A stretch of DNA of 64,000 nucleotides from Mycobacterium sp. IS-1590 (GCF_001500025.1 NZ_LQIW01000007.1:51359-115358), one strand, 5' to 3'. Numbered from the stretch's first letter, positions 16,867-27,963 are shown. Numbers and translations are program-made. Notes: a model not told the origin generated them from the letters alone.

Positions 16867-17658
16867 TCAGTCGGGGAATCCGAACAGTTTCACCACGCCG
16901 TGGTCGCGCCCTGCGGTGTAACCGCCGTCGACCGCGATCGCCTGACCGGTGACGAACGACGCGTCGGGTGAGACCAGAAATGTTGCGACCGAGGCGATCT
17001 CGTCGGGTCGCCCCCGTCTCTGCAGCGCATGTTCTTCGGTGATGGACCGCAGCGGTCCCTCCATACCCTCCAGACCCATCACGTTCTCCAGCATCGGGGT
17101 GTCGATGAAACCGGGGCAGATGGCGTTGGCGCGGATACCGCTGGGCCCGTAGTCGACTGCGATGTTCTTGGTCAGGATCACGACTCCTCCCTTGGCGGCG
17201 TTGTAGCTGCTGCCGCCTGCCGTGCCCTCCAGCCCTTCGACGCTGGCCAGGGTGACGATCGAACCGCGCTCACCGTTTGAGCGTGGCTGCTCGATCATCT
17301 TCGCCAGGGCGGCCTTGGCGACCAGGAATGTCCCGGTGAGGTTCACCGCGATGACGCGGTCCCACTCGGCGCGATCGAGCAGGTGTACCGGCCCGCCACC
17401 GGCCACCCCCGCGGCGTGCACGACACCGTCGAGGCGACCACGGACCGCAGCGAAGACCGACGCGACCGCGCGCTCGTCGGTGACGTCGGCGCCGACGAAC
17501 TCGAAGCCCTCGCCGAGGTTCTCGCGGGGCTCGACCACATCCGCGCCGATCACGGTGCCGCCCTCGGCAAGCAGACGCCTCGCGGTGGCCAGGCCGATGC
17601 CCGACGCGGCACCGGTGACGACGAACGTGCGCGACCGGGCGCGCCCCGATGTGATCAT
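16867..17658 (-). CDS. Short-chain dehydrogenase/reductase
   Basis: 263 aa classical SDR. Cofactor motif TGAASGIG (residues about 15-22), active-site Ser in [15 protein letters not shown] (Tyr-x-x-x-Lys) and [11 protein letters not shown] following the second strand (GADVVEP) suggests NAD preference. Substrate unknown. ATG 17658 overlaps the stop of the CPBP protease gene (ATGA). It is the last gene of the purL-hydrolase-CPBP-SDR chain, in which every junction overlaps. Confidence 0.87.
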   Translation of the reverse strand: MITSGRARSRTFVVTGAASGIGLATARRLLAEGGTVIGADVVEPRENLGEGFEFVGADVTDERAVASVFAAVRGRLDGVVHAAGVAGGGPVHLLDRAEWDRVIAVNLTGTFLVAKAALAKMIEQPRSNGERGSIVTLASVEGLEGTAGGSSYNAAKGGVVILTKNIAVDYGPSGIRANAICPGFIDTPMLENVMGLEGMEGPLRSITEEHALQRRGRPDEIASVATFLVSPDASFVTGQAIAVDGGYTAGRDHGVVKLFGFPD

Positions 17659-18278
17659 GACCGGGACTCTATGCGCCGCTGCACGGTCAGCGCCGCCAAT
17701 GCCGCGGCTTCGTTGGCGGCCAGGTGGGCCAGCATCGGCGCGACGACGCTGCCCGACCGCGCGTGCAACCACCCGAACAACCAGCCCGCGACGCCGGTGA
17801 ACAGGACGGTACCCAGGATCGGGTTGCCGGTGATGCGGGCGTCCATGATGTGCCAGAGACCGAAAGCCACCGACTGCAGCAGGCGCCCGCCTGCGGGCCG
17901 GAATGCGGACTCGGCGGCGTCGCCCAACGTCGCGCGGTAGGCGACCTCCTCGGGCCACACGGTGCCGATCGGAATGTCGAGCGCCATCCACCGCACCGGA
18001 TGGTCGGGCAGTTCCCGGGCGGCCATTCCGCGGCGCACCGGCGGGATCGCGGTGGCGACCGCGACCCCCAGCGCGATCGGCACGGCGGCGGCCAGGCCGT
18101 GACGCAGGCCCGACCACAGGGCCGGTGGACGCAACCCCAGCGGTGGGCGCGTGAGCACGTAGACGCCTGCGCCCAGCGCCGCATTCCACATGGGATGGAA
18201 CCGCACCCTGGGCGCGACGAAACTCCACCCCACCAGCGCGACCGCGACCGCGACCGCTCGAAACTGCGCCGTACGCAT
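17655..18278 (-). CDS. CPBP family intramembrane metalloprotease
   Basis: 207 aa, about six hydrophobic segments. The CPBP/ABI motifs are present: [11 protein letters not shown] (motif 1, Glu-Glu-x-x-x-Arg), [10 protein letters not shown] (motif 2, Phe-x-x-x-His) and [11 protein letters not shown] (His of motif 3). Such proteins are membrane-embedded proteases related to CAAX-prenyl peptidases. It is likely the Rv0804 counterpart (recalled). ATG 18278 shares its A with the TGA of the upstream hydrolase gene. Substrate is unknown. Confidence 0.85.
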   Translation of the reverse strand: MRTAQFRAVAVAVALVGWSFVAPRVRFHPMWNAALGAGVYVLTRPPLGLRPPALWSGLRHGLAAAVPIALGVAVATAIPPVRRGMAARELPDHPVRWMALDIPIGTVWPEEVAYRATLGDAAESAFRPAGGRLLQSVAFGLWHIMDARITGNPILGTVLFTGVAGWLFGWLHARSGSVVAPMLAHLAANEAAALAALTVQRRIESRS

Positions 18279-20002
18279 CAGTATTCGGGTCCGTCTTCGG
18301 ACTCGGTCTTGGTCAGAGCCGTGCGGATCCGTTCGGTGTCCTCGGGAGTCCACCCCGGCGGCGGCGCGACCGCGGCCCACCCGTCGAGAACCAGGTCGCC
18401 GTAGTTGTGGCCGTGGCCGTCGGGCACCGAACTCGCATTCGTCATATCGGCGGCGACCTGGCCGAAGGTGACGATCGGATACCACCGCATCGACGCGGTG
18501 CGGTCGCGCCCGGGCGGTTCGCGCAGCCAGTCCGGCCGGGTGAACAGAAGGTCGGGCGACCACCACACGATCGGATCGGACGGGTGCTGCAGGAACAGCA
18601 CGCGAGTGCCCTCCCATGGCTTCGCGGTCACCTTCGCGATCTCGCGCGGATCGGTGGCCTGGGAGAAGCGCACGGTGCGGCCGTTGTCGTAGCGCGGTTC
18701 GACTTGGGGGGTTCGGGGATCACGCCGCTCGGTGATCGCCCTCCACAGCGGGCTGGCGTTCGGCGGGCCCACCCACAACACCGACGAGAAGCCCATCCGC
18801 GAGATGTCGGGGAGCCAGTCGAACGCACCCTGACCCGCCATCGAACCGAGGCTTTCCCCGTAGAGCACGAGCTTGGGCCGGCGATCCTCCGGAAGTTGTT
18901 CCCAGCGTTGATGAATGGCGTCGATCATCATGCGCCCGGATTCCATCGACTTCTGCTGGTCGCCGAGGAAGGAGATCCAGCTCGGCAGGAAAGAGTACTG
19001 CGACCCCACCAGAGCGGTGTCGCCGTTGTACATCATCTCCAGCGATCGGGCAGCCACGGGATTGATCCACCCGGTGCCGGTGGTCGGGACGATGACCAAC
19101 AGCTCGCGCTCGAACGCGCCGGTGCGCTCGAGTTCGCTGAGCAGTACCGCCATCCGCTGCTCGTCGGTGTCGGCCGTCTGCAGGCCGACATACACGCGGA
19201 TGGGCTCCTTGGCGGGCGTGCCGTTCAGTTCCGTGAGTTCCTCGGCGTCCGGCCCGGTCGCAACGAAGTTACGGCCCTGGTAGCCAAGGGTGTCCCAGGA
19301 CGCGAACGACTCTGGGCTGCCCGACTTTTCGGGTTCCAGCGGCTGGATGACGCCTGCCCGGGTCGTGGTGTTCTGAGGCTGGAACACGCGGTTGGCGCCG
19401 GCGAGGAAACCGCGCACCAGGACACCGTTGATCAGCATGATGGCAATCACGACGACGATGGCCGTGCCGATGAACAGCGCCACCTCGTCGTGCAGATGCC
19501 ACCGGCGGATGAAGAATCGGGCCATCGTCTTGATGATGTCGAGCAGCACGCGGGCGGTGGCCACGCACAGCGCACCGACCAGCGACGCGAGTACCAGCGT
19601 GCGCAGGTATTCGAACGTGGCGGGGCCTTCGATGCCCATCACCGCCGACACCTGCCGCTGCCATGCGGCGGCGGGGATCACCATGAGCACGCTGGCGCCG
19701 AGCGCCAGCACCACCGTGACACTTTTGGCCGCCCACAGCACCCGCTTCCCGGGTGGCCACCAGTTGACACGCCGTAACACGAAGCGGCGCAGCATCTTTG
19801 CGACAAAGACGCCGATACCGTAACCGATGGCGGCATTGATGCCGCCGATCAGGCCCGCGAACAACCAGTCGCGCGGCAGCAGCGACGGGGTCAGCGACAG
19901 ACAGAAGAACAGCGCGCTGAAAGCGATTCCGACGAAGTCGAGGCGGAGCAGGCGCCACGCCCAGACGTATATGGGGTGTTGTCGTGGGGTGGTATCACTC
20001 AC
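18278..20002 (-). CDS. Membrane-anchored alpha/beta-hydrolase (DUF2319 type)
   Basis: 574 aa. The N-terminal part has about five TM segments ([100 protein letters not shown]). A large alpha/beta-hydrolase domain follows with nucleophile elbow LYGESLGSM and HPSDPIVWW. Predicted membrane esterase or lipase, catalytic domain location not certain. GTG 20002 overlaps the purL stop (GTGA), so it is translated with purL although no purine role is apparent. Confidence 0.82.
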   Translation of the reverse strand: MSDTTPRQHPIYVWAWRLLRLDFVGIAFSALFFCLSLTPSLLPRDWLFAGLIGGINAAIGYGIGVFVAKMLRRFVLRRVNWWPPGKRVLWAAKSVTVVLALGASVLMVIPAAAWQRQVSAVMGIEGPATFEYLRTLVLASLVGALCVATARVLLDIIKTMARFFIRRWHLHDEVALFIGTAIVVVIAIMLINGVLVRGFLAGANRVFQPQNTTTRAGVIQPLEPEKSGSPESFASWDTLGYQGRNFVATGPDAEELTELNGTPAKEPIRVYVGLQTADTDEQRMAVLLSELERTGAFERELLVIVPTTGTGWINPVAARSLEMMYNGDTALVGSQYSFLPSWISFLGDQQKSMESGRMMIDAIHQRWEQLPEDRRPKLVLYGESLGSMAGQGAFDWLPDISRMGFSSVLWVGPPNASPLWRAITERRDPRTPQVEPRYDNGRTVRFSQATDPREIAKVTAKPWEGTRVLFLQHPSDPIVWWSPDLLFTRPDWLREPPGRDRTASMRWYPIVTFGQVAADMTNASSVPDGHGHNYGDLVLDGWAAVAPPPGWTPEDTERIRTALTKTESEDGPEY

Positions 20003-22317
20003 CCGAACAACCTGGGCAGCACGCTTTCCGACGTGCTGCGCAGGTCCTCCAGAGTGACGGTGAACAGGCCCTGGACTTCGATCTCCGCGCTGGCCTGGTC
20101 CACCACGCCGATGCGGGTGGCGGGCAGCCCGCGAGCCTCGCACATCGCACGGAAGCGGCTTTCCTCGGTGCGCGGCACCGCGACGAGGACCCGTCCCGCC
20201 GATTCGGAGAACAGGAACGTGAAAGGTCCTGTGCCGCCCTGCCATTCCTCGGGGAGCACGATGCGGCAACCGGTCTCGCCACGAAGCGCGGATTCGACCA
20301 CGGCCTGGATCAGCCCGCCCTCGGACAGGTCGTGCGCAGCGGAGACCAGGCCGTCGCGGGATGCCGCCGTCAGCACGTCAGCCAGCAGTTTCTCGCGCTC
20401 GAGGTCCACGCTCGGCGGCAGCCCGCCCAGGTGATCCGCGGTGACCTGCGCCCAGATCGATCCGTCGAACTCGTCCCGGGTCTCCCCCAGCAGCATCAGC
20501 GTCTCGCCGGGTTCGTCGCCGAACCCGGTGGGGATGCGTCGTTTGACGTCGTCGATCACCCCGAGCACACCGACCACCGGGGTGGGCAGGATCGCGGTGG
20601 TGCCGGTCTGGTTGTAGAAGCTCACGTTGCCGCCGGTGACCGGAATCCCCAGTGCCGCAGCGCCGTCGGCCAGCCCTCGCACGGCCTGGCTGAACTGCCA
20701 CATGACGCCGGGATCCTCCGGGGAGCCGAAGTTCAGGCAGTTGGTCACGGCGATCGGCGTCGCGCCGGTGACCGCGACGTTGCGGTACGCCTCGGCCAGC
20801 GCCAACTGCGCCCCGGCGTAGGGGTCCAGCGAGGTGTAGCGACCCGAGGCGTCGGTCGAGATCGCGATGCCGCGGCCCGTGGTCTCGTCAACACGCAACA
20901 GGCCGCCGTCGGCGTCTTCGGCCAGCACGGTGTTGCCGCGCACGTAGCGGTCGTACTGCTCGGTGATGAACGCCCGGCTGCACAGGTGCGGGCTGCCAAG
21001 CAGCGCAAGCAGAGTCGCCTTCAGTTCGTCGCCCGTCGACGGCCGCGGCAGGTCGGCGGTGGTGTCGGCGTTGAGCGCGTCCTGTGTCTCGGGCCGCTGC
21101 ACCGGCCGCTGGTAGACCGGGCCCTCGTGCGCGACGGTGCGCGGCGGCACATCGACGACGGTCTCACCGTGCCAGGTGATCTGCAGGCGATCGCCGTCGG
21201 TGACCTCGCCGATGACCGTGGCCAGCACCTCCCACTTACGGCAGACGGCCATGAACTCATCGACGTTCTCGGGTGTGACGACGGCGCACATCCGTTCCTG
21301 CGACTCGCTCGACAGGATCTCGGCGGGCGTCATGTTCGCCGCCCGCAACGGCACCGCATCGAGCTCGATGCGCATGCCACCGTCGCCGGCCGATGCGAGT
21401 TCGGATGTGGCGCAGGACAACCCGGCACCACCGAGGTCCTGGATGCCGACCACCAGGCCGCCTGCGTACAACTCGAGGCAGCACTCGATGAGCACCTTCT
21501 CCATGAACGGGTCGCCGACCTGGACGCTGGGCAGCTTCTTGCGGCCCGCCGAACCACTCTCGTCGCCGCCGAACGTCTCACTCGCCAGCACGCTGACGCC
21601 GCCGATGCCGTCGAGCCCGGTGCGGGCGCCGAACAGGATGATCTTGTTGCCGGTGCCGGACGCGAACGCCAGTTGCAGATCCTCCTTGCGCAGCACCCCC
21701 ACACATAGCGCGTTGACCAACGGGTTGCCGCCGTACGACGCGTCGAACACGGTCTCGCCACCGATGTTGGGCAGTCCCAACGAGTTGCCGTAGCCGCCGA
21801 TACCGCGCACCACCCCGTCGACGACGCGGCGGGTGTCGGGCGCGTCGGCTGCACCGAACCGCAACTGGTCCATCACCGCGACCGGGCGCGCGCCCATGGC
21901 CATGATGTCGCGGACGATGCCGCCGACACCGGTGGCAGCGCCCTGGTACGGCTCGATGTAGGACGGGTGGTTGTGCGACTCGACCTTGAAGGTGGCGGCC
22001 CAGCCGTCACCGATGTCGACGACGCCGGCGTTCTCGCCGATGCCTGCCAGCATCGTTTCGCGCATCTCGTCGGTGGTGGTCTCACCGAAGTAGCGCAGGT
22101 GGACCTTCGAGGACTTGTACGAACAGTGCTCGCTCCACATGACCGAATACATCGCGAGTTCCGCGTCGGTGGGCCTGCGGCCCAGAATCTCGCGGATCCG
22201 CTGATACTCGTCGTCCTTGAGGCCGAGTTCGCGGAACGGCTGGGGGTGGTCGGGGGTGGCGGCGGCTCTGTCGACGGTGTCCACAGTGTTCAAGGCGTGG
22301 GTTAGCTCCGACGTCAC
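19999..22317 (-). CDS. purL: FGAM synthase subunit PurL (small type)
   Basis: 772 aa small-type PurL, which needs PurQ (glutaminase) and PurS; both are in this window. It catalyses ATP-dependent conversion of FGAR to FGAM. Signatures: [52 protein letters not shown] and AHDLSEGGL. The leaderless GTG 22317 is supported by TAGAAT 6 nt upstream. It is the first gene of an overlapping chain with a hydrolase, a CPBP protease and an SDR. Confidence 0.97.
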   Translation of the reverse strand: MTSELTHALNTVDTVDRAAATPDHPQPFRELGLKDDEYQRIREILGRRPTDAELAMYSVMWSEHCSYKSSKVHLRYFGETTTDEMRETMLAGIGENAGVVDIGDGWAATFKVESHNHPSYIEPYQGAATGVGGIVRDIMAMGARPVAVMDQLRFGAADAPDTRRVVDGVVRGIGGYGNSLGLPNIGGETVFDASYGGNPLVNALCVGVLRKEDLQLAFASGTGNKIILFGARTGLDGIGGVSVLASETFGGDESGSAGRKKLPSVQVGDPFMEKVLIECCLELYAGGLVVGIQDLGGAGLSCATSELASAGDGGMRIELDAVPLRAANMTPAEILSSESQERMCAVVTPENVDEFMAVCRKWEVLATVIGEVTDGDRLQITWHGETVVDVPPRTVAHEGPVYQRPVQRPETQDALNADTTADLPRPSTGDELKATLLALLGSPHLCSRAFITEQYDRYVRGNTVLAEDADGGLLRVDETTGRGIAISTDASGRYTSLDPYAGAQLALAEAYRNVAVTGATPIAVTNCLNFGSPEDPGVMWQFSQAVRGLADGAAALGIPVTGGNVSFYNQTGTTAILPTPVVGVLGVIDDVKRRIPTGFGDEPGETLMLLGETRDEFDGSIWAQVTADHLGGLPPSVDLEREKLLADVLTAASRDGLVSAAHDLSEGGLIQAVVESALRGETGCRIVLPEEWQGGTGPFTFLFSESAGRVLVAVPRTEESRFRAMCEARGLPATRIGVVDQASAEIEVQGLFTVTLEDLRSTSESVLPRLFG

Positions 22318-22323
22318 GAGGCC

Positions 22324-22329
22324 ATTCTA
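22324..22329 (-). promoter_or_regulatory. -10 box, leaderless purL transcript
   Basis: TAGAAT on the minus strand, 6 nt before GTG 22317. Confidence 0.7.
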
Positions 22330-22362
22330 GGTTGTCCGCCGTTTCGGGCACCCGACACACGC

Positions 22363-23448
22363 CTAGCCCCAGATCCGCACCAGCGCGTCGGCGAGGGCAC
22401 TCGGGTCCTGCGTGTCGACGTTGCAGCTCACCGCCACCGACGTATGCCGGTCTCGATCGATCCGGAAGTCGGTGACGAATCCCACCCAGGCGCCGTCATG
22501 GCCCAGCGAGCCGTCGGCGTACTCGTAGATGCCGGCACCGTACCGGTCACCTTCGCCCGTCTCGACCGCCCCGGCGAGTTGGGCGTCGAGCAGTGCGCGG
22601 CCGCCGACCTTGCCGGTGTGGTAGTTGTCCGCCCAGCGCACCAGCTGGCTCGGCGCGGTCTGGATCGAACCGTCGCCGACCTGCTGCCACGCCGTCCACG
22701 CCGGCGCGTATCGGCCGTCGGCCTCCGTGTAGGGCACCGCGGCGCCGGGGACCGGACCGGCGGGGTCCAGGACCATGGCCAGCTCGAGTGGCCGGAAGAT
22801 CCGCTCGGCCAGAAACGCCGAGAGCGGTTGTCGCGCAGACCGTTCGACGATCTCGGCCAGCAGCACGTCGTTCGAGTTCGAGTACTCGAACGCCGTGCCC
22901 GGCTCGAAATCGAGTTCGGTCACGGAACCCAATACCCTCAGGACGTCGGCGTTGGTGGTGCGGTCAGTCAGTGTGAAGCCGGCGTCTTCGAGCAGCCCCA
23001 TGTAGTCGGGAATCCCGCTGGTCTGGTGCATCAGCTGCCCGATGGTGACGGCGCCGGCCCACGGCGGAAGCCCGGCAACGTGACTGGCCACGGTGTCGTC
23101 GAGCGTGAGCTGGTGCCGGTCGGCCAGCAGCAAGACGGCGGTGGCCGTGAATTGTTTGGACACCGAGGCGATGTCGAACGCGGTGTCGGTGGTGATCTGG
23201 GCGCCGGTGGCGATGTCCGCGAGGCCGCGCGCTCCGGCCCAGGCCACAGCGCCGTCGACCCCCACCGCCGCCGAGCACCCCGGAACACCGGCTACGACCA
23301 TGTCGTCGAGCAAGCTCTCGCTGCGGGCGGGGCGATCGTCGGATTCGATCGCTGTCTGGGCCGGGGGTGCGGGCGCGTGGGCTGCGCAGGCGCTCATCAG
23401 CAGCGCGGCCGCGAGAGCCGCCGTCACCGCACGGACCGGTCGCGTCAC
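22363..23448 (-). CDS. Beta-lactamase-family serine hydrolase, lipoprotein
   Basis: 361 aa. Signal peptide with lipobox LMSAC (Cys21), then a class C-like/serine hydrolase domain: catalytic SVSK at 95-98 (FDIASVSKQFTATAV), tyrosine motif EYSNSN, and HDGAWVGF as the KTG-equivalent. Predicted surface-anchored esterase or DD-peptidase-like enzyme; true beta-lactam hydrolysis is uncertain for this family (LpqF/LpqK-type lipoproteins in mycobacteria, recalled). GTG 23448 start. The next minus-strand gene (VOC) ends 41 bp upstream. Confidence 0.85.
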   Translation of the reverse strand: MTRPVRAVTAALAAALLMSACAAHAPAPPAQTAIESDDRPARSESLLDDMVVAGVPGCSAAVGVDGAVAWAGARGLADIATGAQITTDTAFDIASVSKQFTATAVLLLADRHQLTLDDTVASHVAGLPPWAGAVTIGQLMHQTSGIPDYMGLLEDAGFTLTDRTTNADVLRVLGSVTELDFEPGTAFEYSNSNDVLLAEIVERSARQPLSAFLAERIFRPLELAMVLDPAGPVPGAAVPYTEADGRYAPAWTAWQQVGDGSIQTAPSQLVRWADNYHTGKVGGRALLDAQLAGAVETGEGDRYGAGIYEYADGSLGHDGAWVGFVTDFRIDRDRHTSVAVSCNVDTQDPSALADALVRIWG

Positions 23449-23489
23449 AGGATCGACGTTAAGGGGCCGCGCTTGGTTTCACACGCTTC

Positions 23490-23846
23490 TCAGGGGTGGT
23501 CGGCCGAGCCGACGCAGAACTCGTTGCCGTCCGGATCGGCCAACACCACCCAACCGAAGTCGCCCATGCTGTGCCGCCCTTTCTCGGTGGCGCCGAGTTC
23601 GACCAGCCGCGTGACCTCGGCCTCCATGTCGTCGGCGCCGAGGTCGAGGTGCAGACGATTCTTGCCCGGGGTGGGATCGTCGACCTTTTGGAAGCCGAGA
23701 CCGGCGGCGCTGCCGGGCTGCGAGACCGTCACGAAAAAGCCTGGCGCCATTGGGTTTACCTGGCCGCCGAGCGCACGGGCCCACCACTGGGCGAGCCGGT
23801 CGGGATCGGTGCTGTCGAAGGTGACGTTCAACACGGCGAGGGTCAT
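23490..23846 (-). CDS. VOC/glyoxalase-like domain protein
   Basis: 118 aa single glyoxalase/bleomycin-resistance fold: LNVTFDSTDPDRLAQWWARAL at the N-terminus, KNRLHLDLGADDMEAEVTRL in the middle and VVLADPDGNEFCVG at the C-terminus, the standard VOC beta-alpha-beta-beta-beta layout. His in RLHLDL and Glu in GNEFC could be metal ligands. ATG 23846 is chosen over the upstream in-frame 23855 because a -10 box lies 7 nt upstream of it. Substrate unknown. Confidence 0.85.
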   Translation of the reverse strand: MTLAVLNVTFDSTDPDRLAQWWARALGGQVNPMAPGFFVTVSQPGSAAGLGFQKVDDPTPGKNRLHLDLGADDMEAEVTRLVELGATEKGRHSMGDFGWVVLADPDGNEFCVGSADHP

Positions 23847-23853
23847 GCACCGC

Positions 23854-23859
23854 ACCCTA
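23854..23859 (-). promoter_or_regulatory. -10 box, leaderless VOC gene
   Basis: TAGGGT on the minus strand, 7 nt before ATG 23846. Confidence 0.6.
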
Positions 23860-23861
23860 GA

Positions 23862-25121
23862 TCACCGCGGCGACAGGAACGCCGTCAACGCCGCGGCATA
23901 GGCGGCGACGTCTCCGGCGCCCATCACCTCCCGAGCGGAATGCATGGCCAGCTGCGCCGCGCCGACATCGACGGTCGGGATCCCGGTGCGCGCCGCGGTC
24001 ATCGGCCCGACCGTCGACCCGCACGGCAGGTCGGCCCGGTGTTCGTAGCGCTGCAGAGGCACCCCGGCCTGCGCGCACGCCAGTGCGAACGCGGCGGCCG
24101 TGCGCCCGTCGGTGGCGTACCGCAGATTCGGCTGCACCTTGAGCACCGGTCCCGCGTTGACCTCGATCAAGTGTCCCGGTTCGTGGCGCTCCGGGTAGTT
24201 CGGGTGGGTGGCGTGCGCCATGTCGCCCGAGGCCACCATCGAGCCCGGCAGCCGCCGCAGGAAGTCCTCACGCCCACCACCCGCGCTGAGCGTGATGCGC
24301 TCGAGCACGGTCAACAGCAGATCGGACTGGGCACCGTGGTCGGACTGCGATCCGACCTCCTCGTGGTCGAACAGCACGAGCACCGGCGCATATCCGCTCG
24401 GTTCGGCCGCCAGAAACGCCTCCAGCCCGGCATAGCAGGTCGCCTGGTTGTCCAGCCGCGGGGCGCTCACCAGATCACGGTCGGCACCGACCAGGCGCGA
24501 CGGTGTCAGGTCATGGGTCATCAGGTCGGCGCCCAGCACGTCGTCGGCCGCCACCTCGGCCTGCTCGGCCACGTAGTCCAGGAACGACCGGGGCCCGCTC
24601 CCGGCGCCCCACACCGCGTTGACGTGGCGCTGCGGGTTCAGTTCCACGGCCTTGCGGTCCTCGGCGAGGTGGATGGCCAGCTGCGGCACCCGCAGGATCG
24701 GCTCGTCGATCCGGACCAGACGGTGCACCAGCCCAGCGTCGCTGCGTACCGACAACCGGCCGCTGATCCCGAGATCGCGGTCGAGCCACGAGTTCAGCCA
24801 CGCGCCGCCGTAAGGCGCCAGCGCGACCACCCGCCAGCCCGAGACGAACCGGTCAGGGTGCTGTTTGACGCGGAGGTTGGGGCTGTCGGTGTGGGCGCCG
24901 ACGATCCGGAACGAGGAGGTACGGCTTCCCCCGTCGGTCCGCCAGGCGATCAGCGAACCGGCCCTGCGGACGAAGAAGTCGCCGTGGGTGGGCCAGGCGT
25001 CGGCTTCGGACAATTCGCGAAAGCCGGACTCACGCAGGCGCGCCGCAGCCGTCTCGCAGACGTGGTACGGCGACGGCGACGCGTCGATGAACTCGCACAG
25101 TCCCTGGGGGCTAGCTGCCAT
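23862..25121 (-). CDS. pepC: M18 family aminopeptidase
   Basis: 419 aa, aspartyl/M18-type zinc aminopeptidase. Metal-binding signatures are [42 protein letters not shown] and [22 protein letters not shown], all M18 hallmarks. It releases N-terminal residues from peptides in the cytosol; the tetrahedral dodecamer is the usual assembly (family knowledge). ATG 25121 has a purine-rich GAAGGA upstream. Divergent from the DyP-encapsulin operon, as in Rv0798c-Rv0800 (recalled). Confidence 0.92.
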   Translation of the reverse strand: MAASPQGLCEFIDASPSPYHVCETAAARLRESGFRELSEADAWPTHGDFFVRRAGSLIAWRTDGGSRTSSFRIVGAHTDSPNLRVKQHPDRFVSGWRVVALAPYGGAWLNSWLDRDLGISGRLSVRSDAGLVHRLVRIDEPILRVPQLAIHLAEDRKAVELNPQRHVNAVWGAGSGPRSFLDYVAEQAEVAADDVLGADLMTHDLTPSRLVGADRDLVSAPRLDNQATCYAGLEAFLAAEPSGYAPVLVLFDHEEVGSQSDHGAQSDLLLTVLERITLSAGGGREDFLRRLPGSMVASGDMAHATHPNYPERHEPGHLIEVNAGPVLKVQPNLRYATDGRTAAAFALACAQAGVPLQRYEHRADLPCGSTVGPMTAARTGIPTVDVGAAQLAMHSAREVMGAGDVAAYAAALTAFLSPR

Positions 25122-25158
25122 TCCTTCATCTTTACCGGTGAATCAAGATCATTGACGC

Positions 25159-25164
25159 TAGGGT
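25159..25164 (+). promoter_or_regulatory. -10 box, leaderless dyp-encapsulin transcript
   Basis: TAGGGT ends 6 nt before GTG 25171. Confidence 0.65.
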
Positions 25165-25170
25165 CCAATT

Positions 25171-26205
25171 GTGCCCGAGATCCAGCCACAACCGGTGCTC
25201 GAACCGTTGACGCCTGCGGCCGTCTTCCTGGTGGCGACCATCGTCGACGGTGGGGAGGTGACCGTCCACGACGCGCTGCCCGATATCTCGGGGCTGGTGC
25301 GGGCCATCGGTTTCCGCGATCCGGCCAAGCGGCTGTCGGCGATCACATCGATCGGGTCCAACGCCTGGGACCGGCTGTTCACCGGCCCCCGACCGGCCGA
25401 ACTGCACCCGTTCGCCGAGATCCGCGGCGACCGCCACCACGCCCCGGCCACCGACGGTGACGTGCTGTTCCACATCCGGGCAGAGTCGATGGACGTCTGC
25501 TTCGAGTTGGCCACCAAGCTGGTCGACGCCATGAAAGGCGCGATCACCATCGTCGACGAGACCCACGGCTTCAAGTTCTTCGACAACCGCGACCTGATGG
25601 GATTCGTCGACGGCACCGAGAACCCGGACGGTGCGCTCGCGCGGTCGGCCACCCAGATCGGTGACGAGGACCCCGATTTCACCGGCGGGTGTTATGTCCA
25701 CGTGCAGAAGTACGTGCACGACATGACCGCGTGGAACTCCCTGTCGGTGGAGGAGCAGGAGCGGGTGATCGGGCGCACCAAACTCGACGACATCGAACTC
25801 GACGACGACGCCAAACCGGCCAATTCCCATGTCGCGCTCAACGTGATCACCGACGACGACGGAAACGAACTGAAGATCGTGCGGCACAACATGCCGTTCG
25901 GCGAGATCGGCAAGGGCGAGTTCGGTACCTACTACATCGGGTATTCGCGGACGCCTGCGGTCACCGAGCGGATGCTCGACAACATGTTCCTCGGCGATCC
26001 GCCCGGCAACACCGATCGCATCCTGGACTTCTCGACCGCGTTGACGGGCGGCCTGTTCTTCACCCCGACGCTCGACTTCCTCGACGATCCTCCCCCGCTG
26101 CCCGGTTCGGTCAGCACCGATCAGGACGAACCGGCGCCGCCCGTCGTGACCGCCGCCGAATACGAGGGCTCGCTGGCCATCGGCAGCCTGAAAGGAACAC
26201 GCTGA
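25171..26205 (+). CDS. dyp: Dye-decolorizing peroxidase, encapsulin cargo
   Basis: 344 aa B-type DyP. GFVDGTEN at 144-151 supplies the catalytic Asp147; His220 (ANSHVALN) is the predicted proximal heme ligand and Arg238 (IVRHNMPFG) the distal Arg. The tail, after a Pro/Asp-rich linker (about 305-328), ends EYEGSLAIGSLKGTR, matching the encapsulin-targeting consensus (GSLxIGSLKG). The enzyme is therefore packaged in the shell made by the next gene, where it uses H2O2 against oxidative stress (known for the Rv0799c/Cfp29 pair, recalled). Leaderless GTG; the stop overlaps the encapsulin ATG (TGATG). Confidence 0.96.
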   Translation: MPEIQPQPVLEPLTPAAVFLVATIVDGGEVTVHDALPDISGLVRAIGFRDPAKRLSAITSIGSNAWDRLFTGPRPAELHPFAEIRGDRHHAPATDGDVLFHIRAESMDVCFELATKLVDAMKGAITIVDETHGFKFFDNRDLMGFVDGTENPDGALARSATQIGDEDPDFTGGCYVHVQKYVHDMTAWNSLSVEEQERVIGRTKLDDIELDDDAKPANSHVALNVITDDDGNELKIVRHNMPFGEIGKGEFGTYYIGYSRTPAVTERMLDNMFLGDPPGNTDRILDFSTALTGGLFFTPTLDFLDDPPPLPGSVSTDQDEPAPPVVTAAEYEGSLAIGSLKGTR

Positions 26206-27002
26206 TGAACAATTTGTATCGCGATCTCGCCCCGATCACCGGAGCCGCCTGGGCCGAGATCGAACTCGAGGCCTCACGAACGTTCAAGCGTCACATCGCC
26301 GGTCGTCGTGTGGTGGACGTCAGCGAGCCCGGCGGCCCGGCCACCGCCGCGATCAGCACCGGCCACCTGCGTGATGTGACGCCTCCGGGCGACGGCGTGG
26401 TCGCGCACCTGCGGGAGGCCAAACCGCTGGTGCGGCTTCGCGTGCCGTTCACGGTGTCGCGCACCGCGATCGACGATGTCGAGCGCGGTTCGCAGGACTC
26501 GGACTGGGATCCGGTCAAGGACGCCGCGATGAAGTTGGCGTTCGCCGAGGACCGGGCGATCTTCGAGGGTTATGCGGCGGCCTCGATCGAAGGCATCCGG
26601 GCGTGCAGTTCGAACACCGCGCTCGCGCTGCCCGACGACGAGCGCGACATCCCCGACGTCATCTCCCAGGCGCTGTCCGAGTTGCGGCTCTCCGGTGTCG
26701 ACGGCCCGTATTCGGTTCTGCTGTCGGCGGAGGTGTACACCAAGGTCAGTGAAACCACCCAGCACGGCTATCCGATCCGCGAGCACCTCACCCGGCTGGT
26801 CGACGGCGACATCATCTGGGCCCCGGCCATCGACGGCGCGTTCGTGTTGTCAACGCGCGGAGGCGATTTCGACCTGCAGCTGGGCACCGACGTGTCGATC
26901 GGATACCTGTCGCACGACGCGGACAGCGTGCAGTTGTATCTGGAGGAGACGCTGACGTTCCTGTGCTACACCGCCGAAGCCTCGGTAGCCCTGACCCCTT
27001 GA
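26205..27002 (+). CDS. enc: Encapsulin shell protein (Cfp29/linocin-like)
   Basis: 265 aa, the same length as Cfp29. It starts MNNLYRDLAPITGAAWAEIE and carries the HK97-type fold signatures FKRHIAGRRVVDVSEP, FAEDRAIFEGYAAASIEG and LEETLTFLCYTAEASVAL. It assembles into a T=1, 60-mer nanocompartment of about 24 nm (family knowledge) that binds the C-terminal peptide of DyP. It is coupled to dyp by a one-nucleotide overlap. Folate enzyme FolB and BfrB are other known cargoes in M. tuberculosis but are not in this window. Confidence 0.96.
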   Translation: MNNLYRDLAPITGAAWAEIELEASRTFKRHIAGRRVVDVSEPGGPATAAISTGHLRDVTPPGDGVVAHLREAKPLVRLRVPFTVSRTAIDDVERGSQDSDWDPVKDAAMKLAFAEDRAIFEGYAAASIEGIRACSSNTALALPDDERDIPDVISQALSELRLSGVDGPYSVLLSAEVYTKVSETTQHGYPIREHLTRLVDGDIIWAPAIDGAFVLSTRGGDFDLQLGTDVSIGYLSHDADSVQLYLEETLTFLCYTAEASVALTP

Positions 27003-27017
27003 CCTTCGGCAGGGTGC

Positions 27018-27692
27018 CTACGCGCTGAGGACACCGTCGAGTGCGCTGTAGAAAAGGCCGAGCCCGTCGTCGGACGGTCCGGTCAGCGCCTCGGTGGCGT
27101 GTTCGGGGTGTGGCATCAGACCGACGACGCGCCCGTTGGCCGAGCTGATGCCTGCGATGTTGCGCTGTGAGCCGTTGGGGTTGTCGCGGTAGCGGAACAC
27201 CACGCGGCCTTCGCCTTCGAGTTCGTCGAGCACCTTGTCGCTGGCCACATACCGGCCCTCGCCGGACTTCAGCGGGATCAGCACGTCGGCGCCGGTCTCG
27301 TATCGCGACGTCCACGCCGAGGAGTTCGACGCCACCTCCAGCCAGATATCGCGGCACACGAAATGCAGTCCGACATTGCGGGTCAACGCGCCCGGCAGCA
27401 GGCCGGACTCGCACAGCACCTGAAACCCGTTGCAGATCCCCAGAACCGGCATGCCGCCCTCGGCGGCCCGGATGACCTCGCCCATCACGGGTGCGAACTT
27501 CGCGATCGCTCCGGCGCGCAGGTAGTCCCCGTAGGAGAAGCCGCCCGGCACCACCACGGCGTCGACGTTCTTCAGATCGGCGTCGGCATGCCACAGCGGT
27601 ACCGCCTCGGCGCCTGCCAGCCGAACCGCGCGCGCCGCGTCGACGTCGTCGAGGGTGCCCGGGAATGTGATGACGCCCACATGAGCGGTCAT
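27018..27692 (-). CDS. purQ: FGAM synthase glutaminase subunit
   Basis: 224 aa class I glutamine amidotransferase. Nucleophile Cys87 in [11 protein letters not shown]; catalytic His/Glu in [12 protein letters not shown] near the C-terminus. Supplies ammonia to PurL. It overlaps purS by 4 nt (27689-27692). The stop lies 13 bp from the convergent encapsulin stop. Confidence 0.97.
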   Translation of the reverse strand: MTAHVGVITFPGTLDDVDAARAVRLAGAEAVPLWHADADLKNVDAVVVPGGFSYGDYLRAGAIAKFAPVMGEVIRAAEGGMPVLGICNGFQVLCESGLLPGALTRNVGLHFVCRDIWLEVASNSSAWTSRYETGADVLIPLKSGEGRYVASDKVLDELEGEGRVVFRYRDNPNGSQRNIAGISSANGRVVGLMPHPEHATEALTGPSDDGLGLFYSALDGVLSA

Positions 27693-27928
27693 GGTTGCTC
27701 CCTACTCACCGACCAATCCTCGATCACGGTGTTCGCCAACAGCGACTCCGCGATCTCGGCCAGGGTGTCGTCGTCGATGCTGTCATCGACCTCGAGCTCA
27801 AAACGCTTGCCCTGCCGAACATCTGAGACACCGTTGAAGCCCAGACGGCCCAATGCGCCGACGATCGCCTGCCCCTGCGGGTCGAGGATCTCGGCCTTGG
27901 GCATCACGTGCACCACCACCCTTGCCAC
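27689..27928 (-). CDS. purS: FGAM synthase subunit PurS
   Basis: 79 aa. [36 protein letters not shown] and [10 protein letters not shown] are characteristic of PurS, the dimeric adaptor that docks PurQ onto small PurL. Leaderless GTG 27928 with TACAGT 6 nt upstream. First gene of a two-gene purSQ operon. Confidence 0.96.
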   Translation of the reverse strand: MARVVVHVMPKAEILDPQGQAIVGALGRLGFNGVSDVRQGKRFELEVDDSIDDDTLAEIAESLLANTVIEDWSVSREQP

Positions 27929-27934
27929 GCGTCA

Positions 27935-27940
27935 ACTGTA
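27935..27940 (-). promoter_or_regulatory. -10 box, leaderless purSQ transcript
   Basis: TACAGT on the minus strand, 6 nt before GTG 27928. Confidence 0.68.
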
Positions 27941-27963
27941 CCGGCGGTTCCGTCGTGCGCGAC

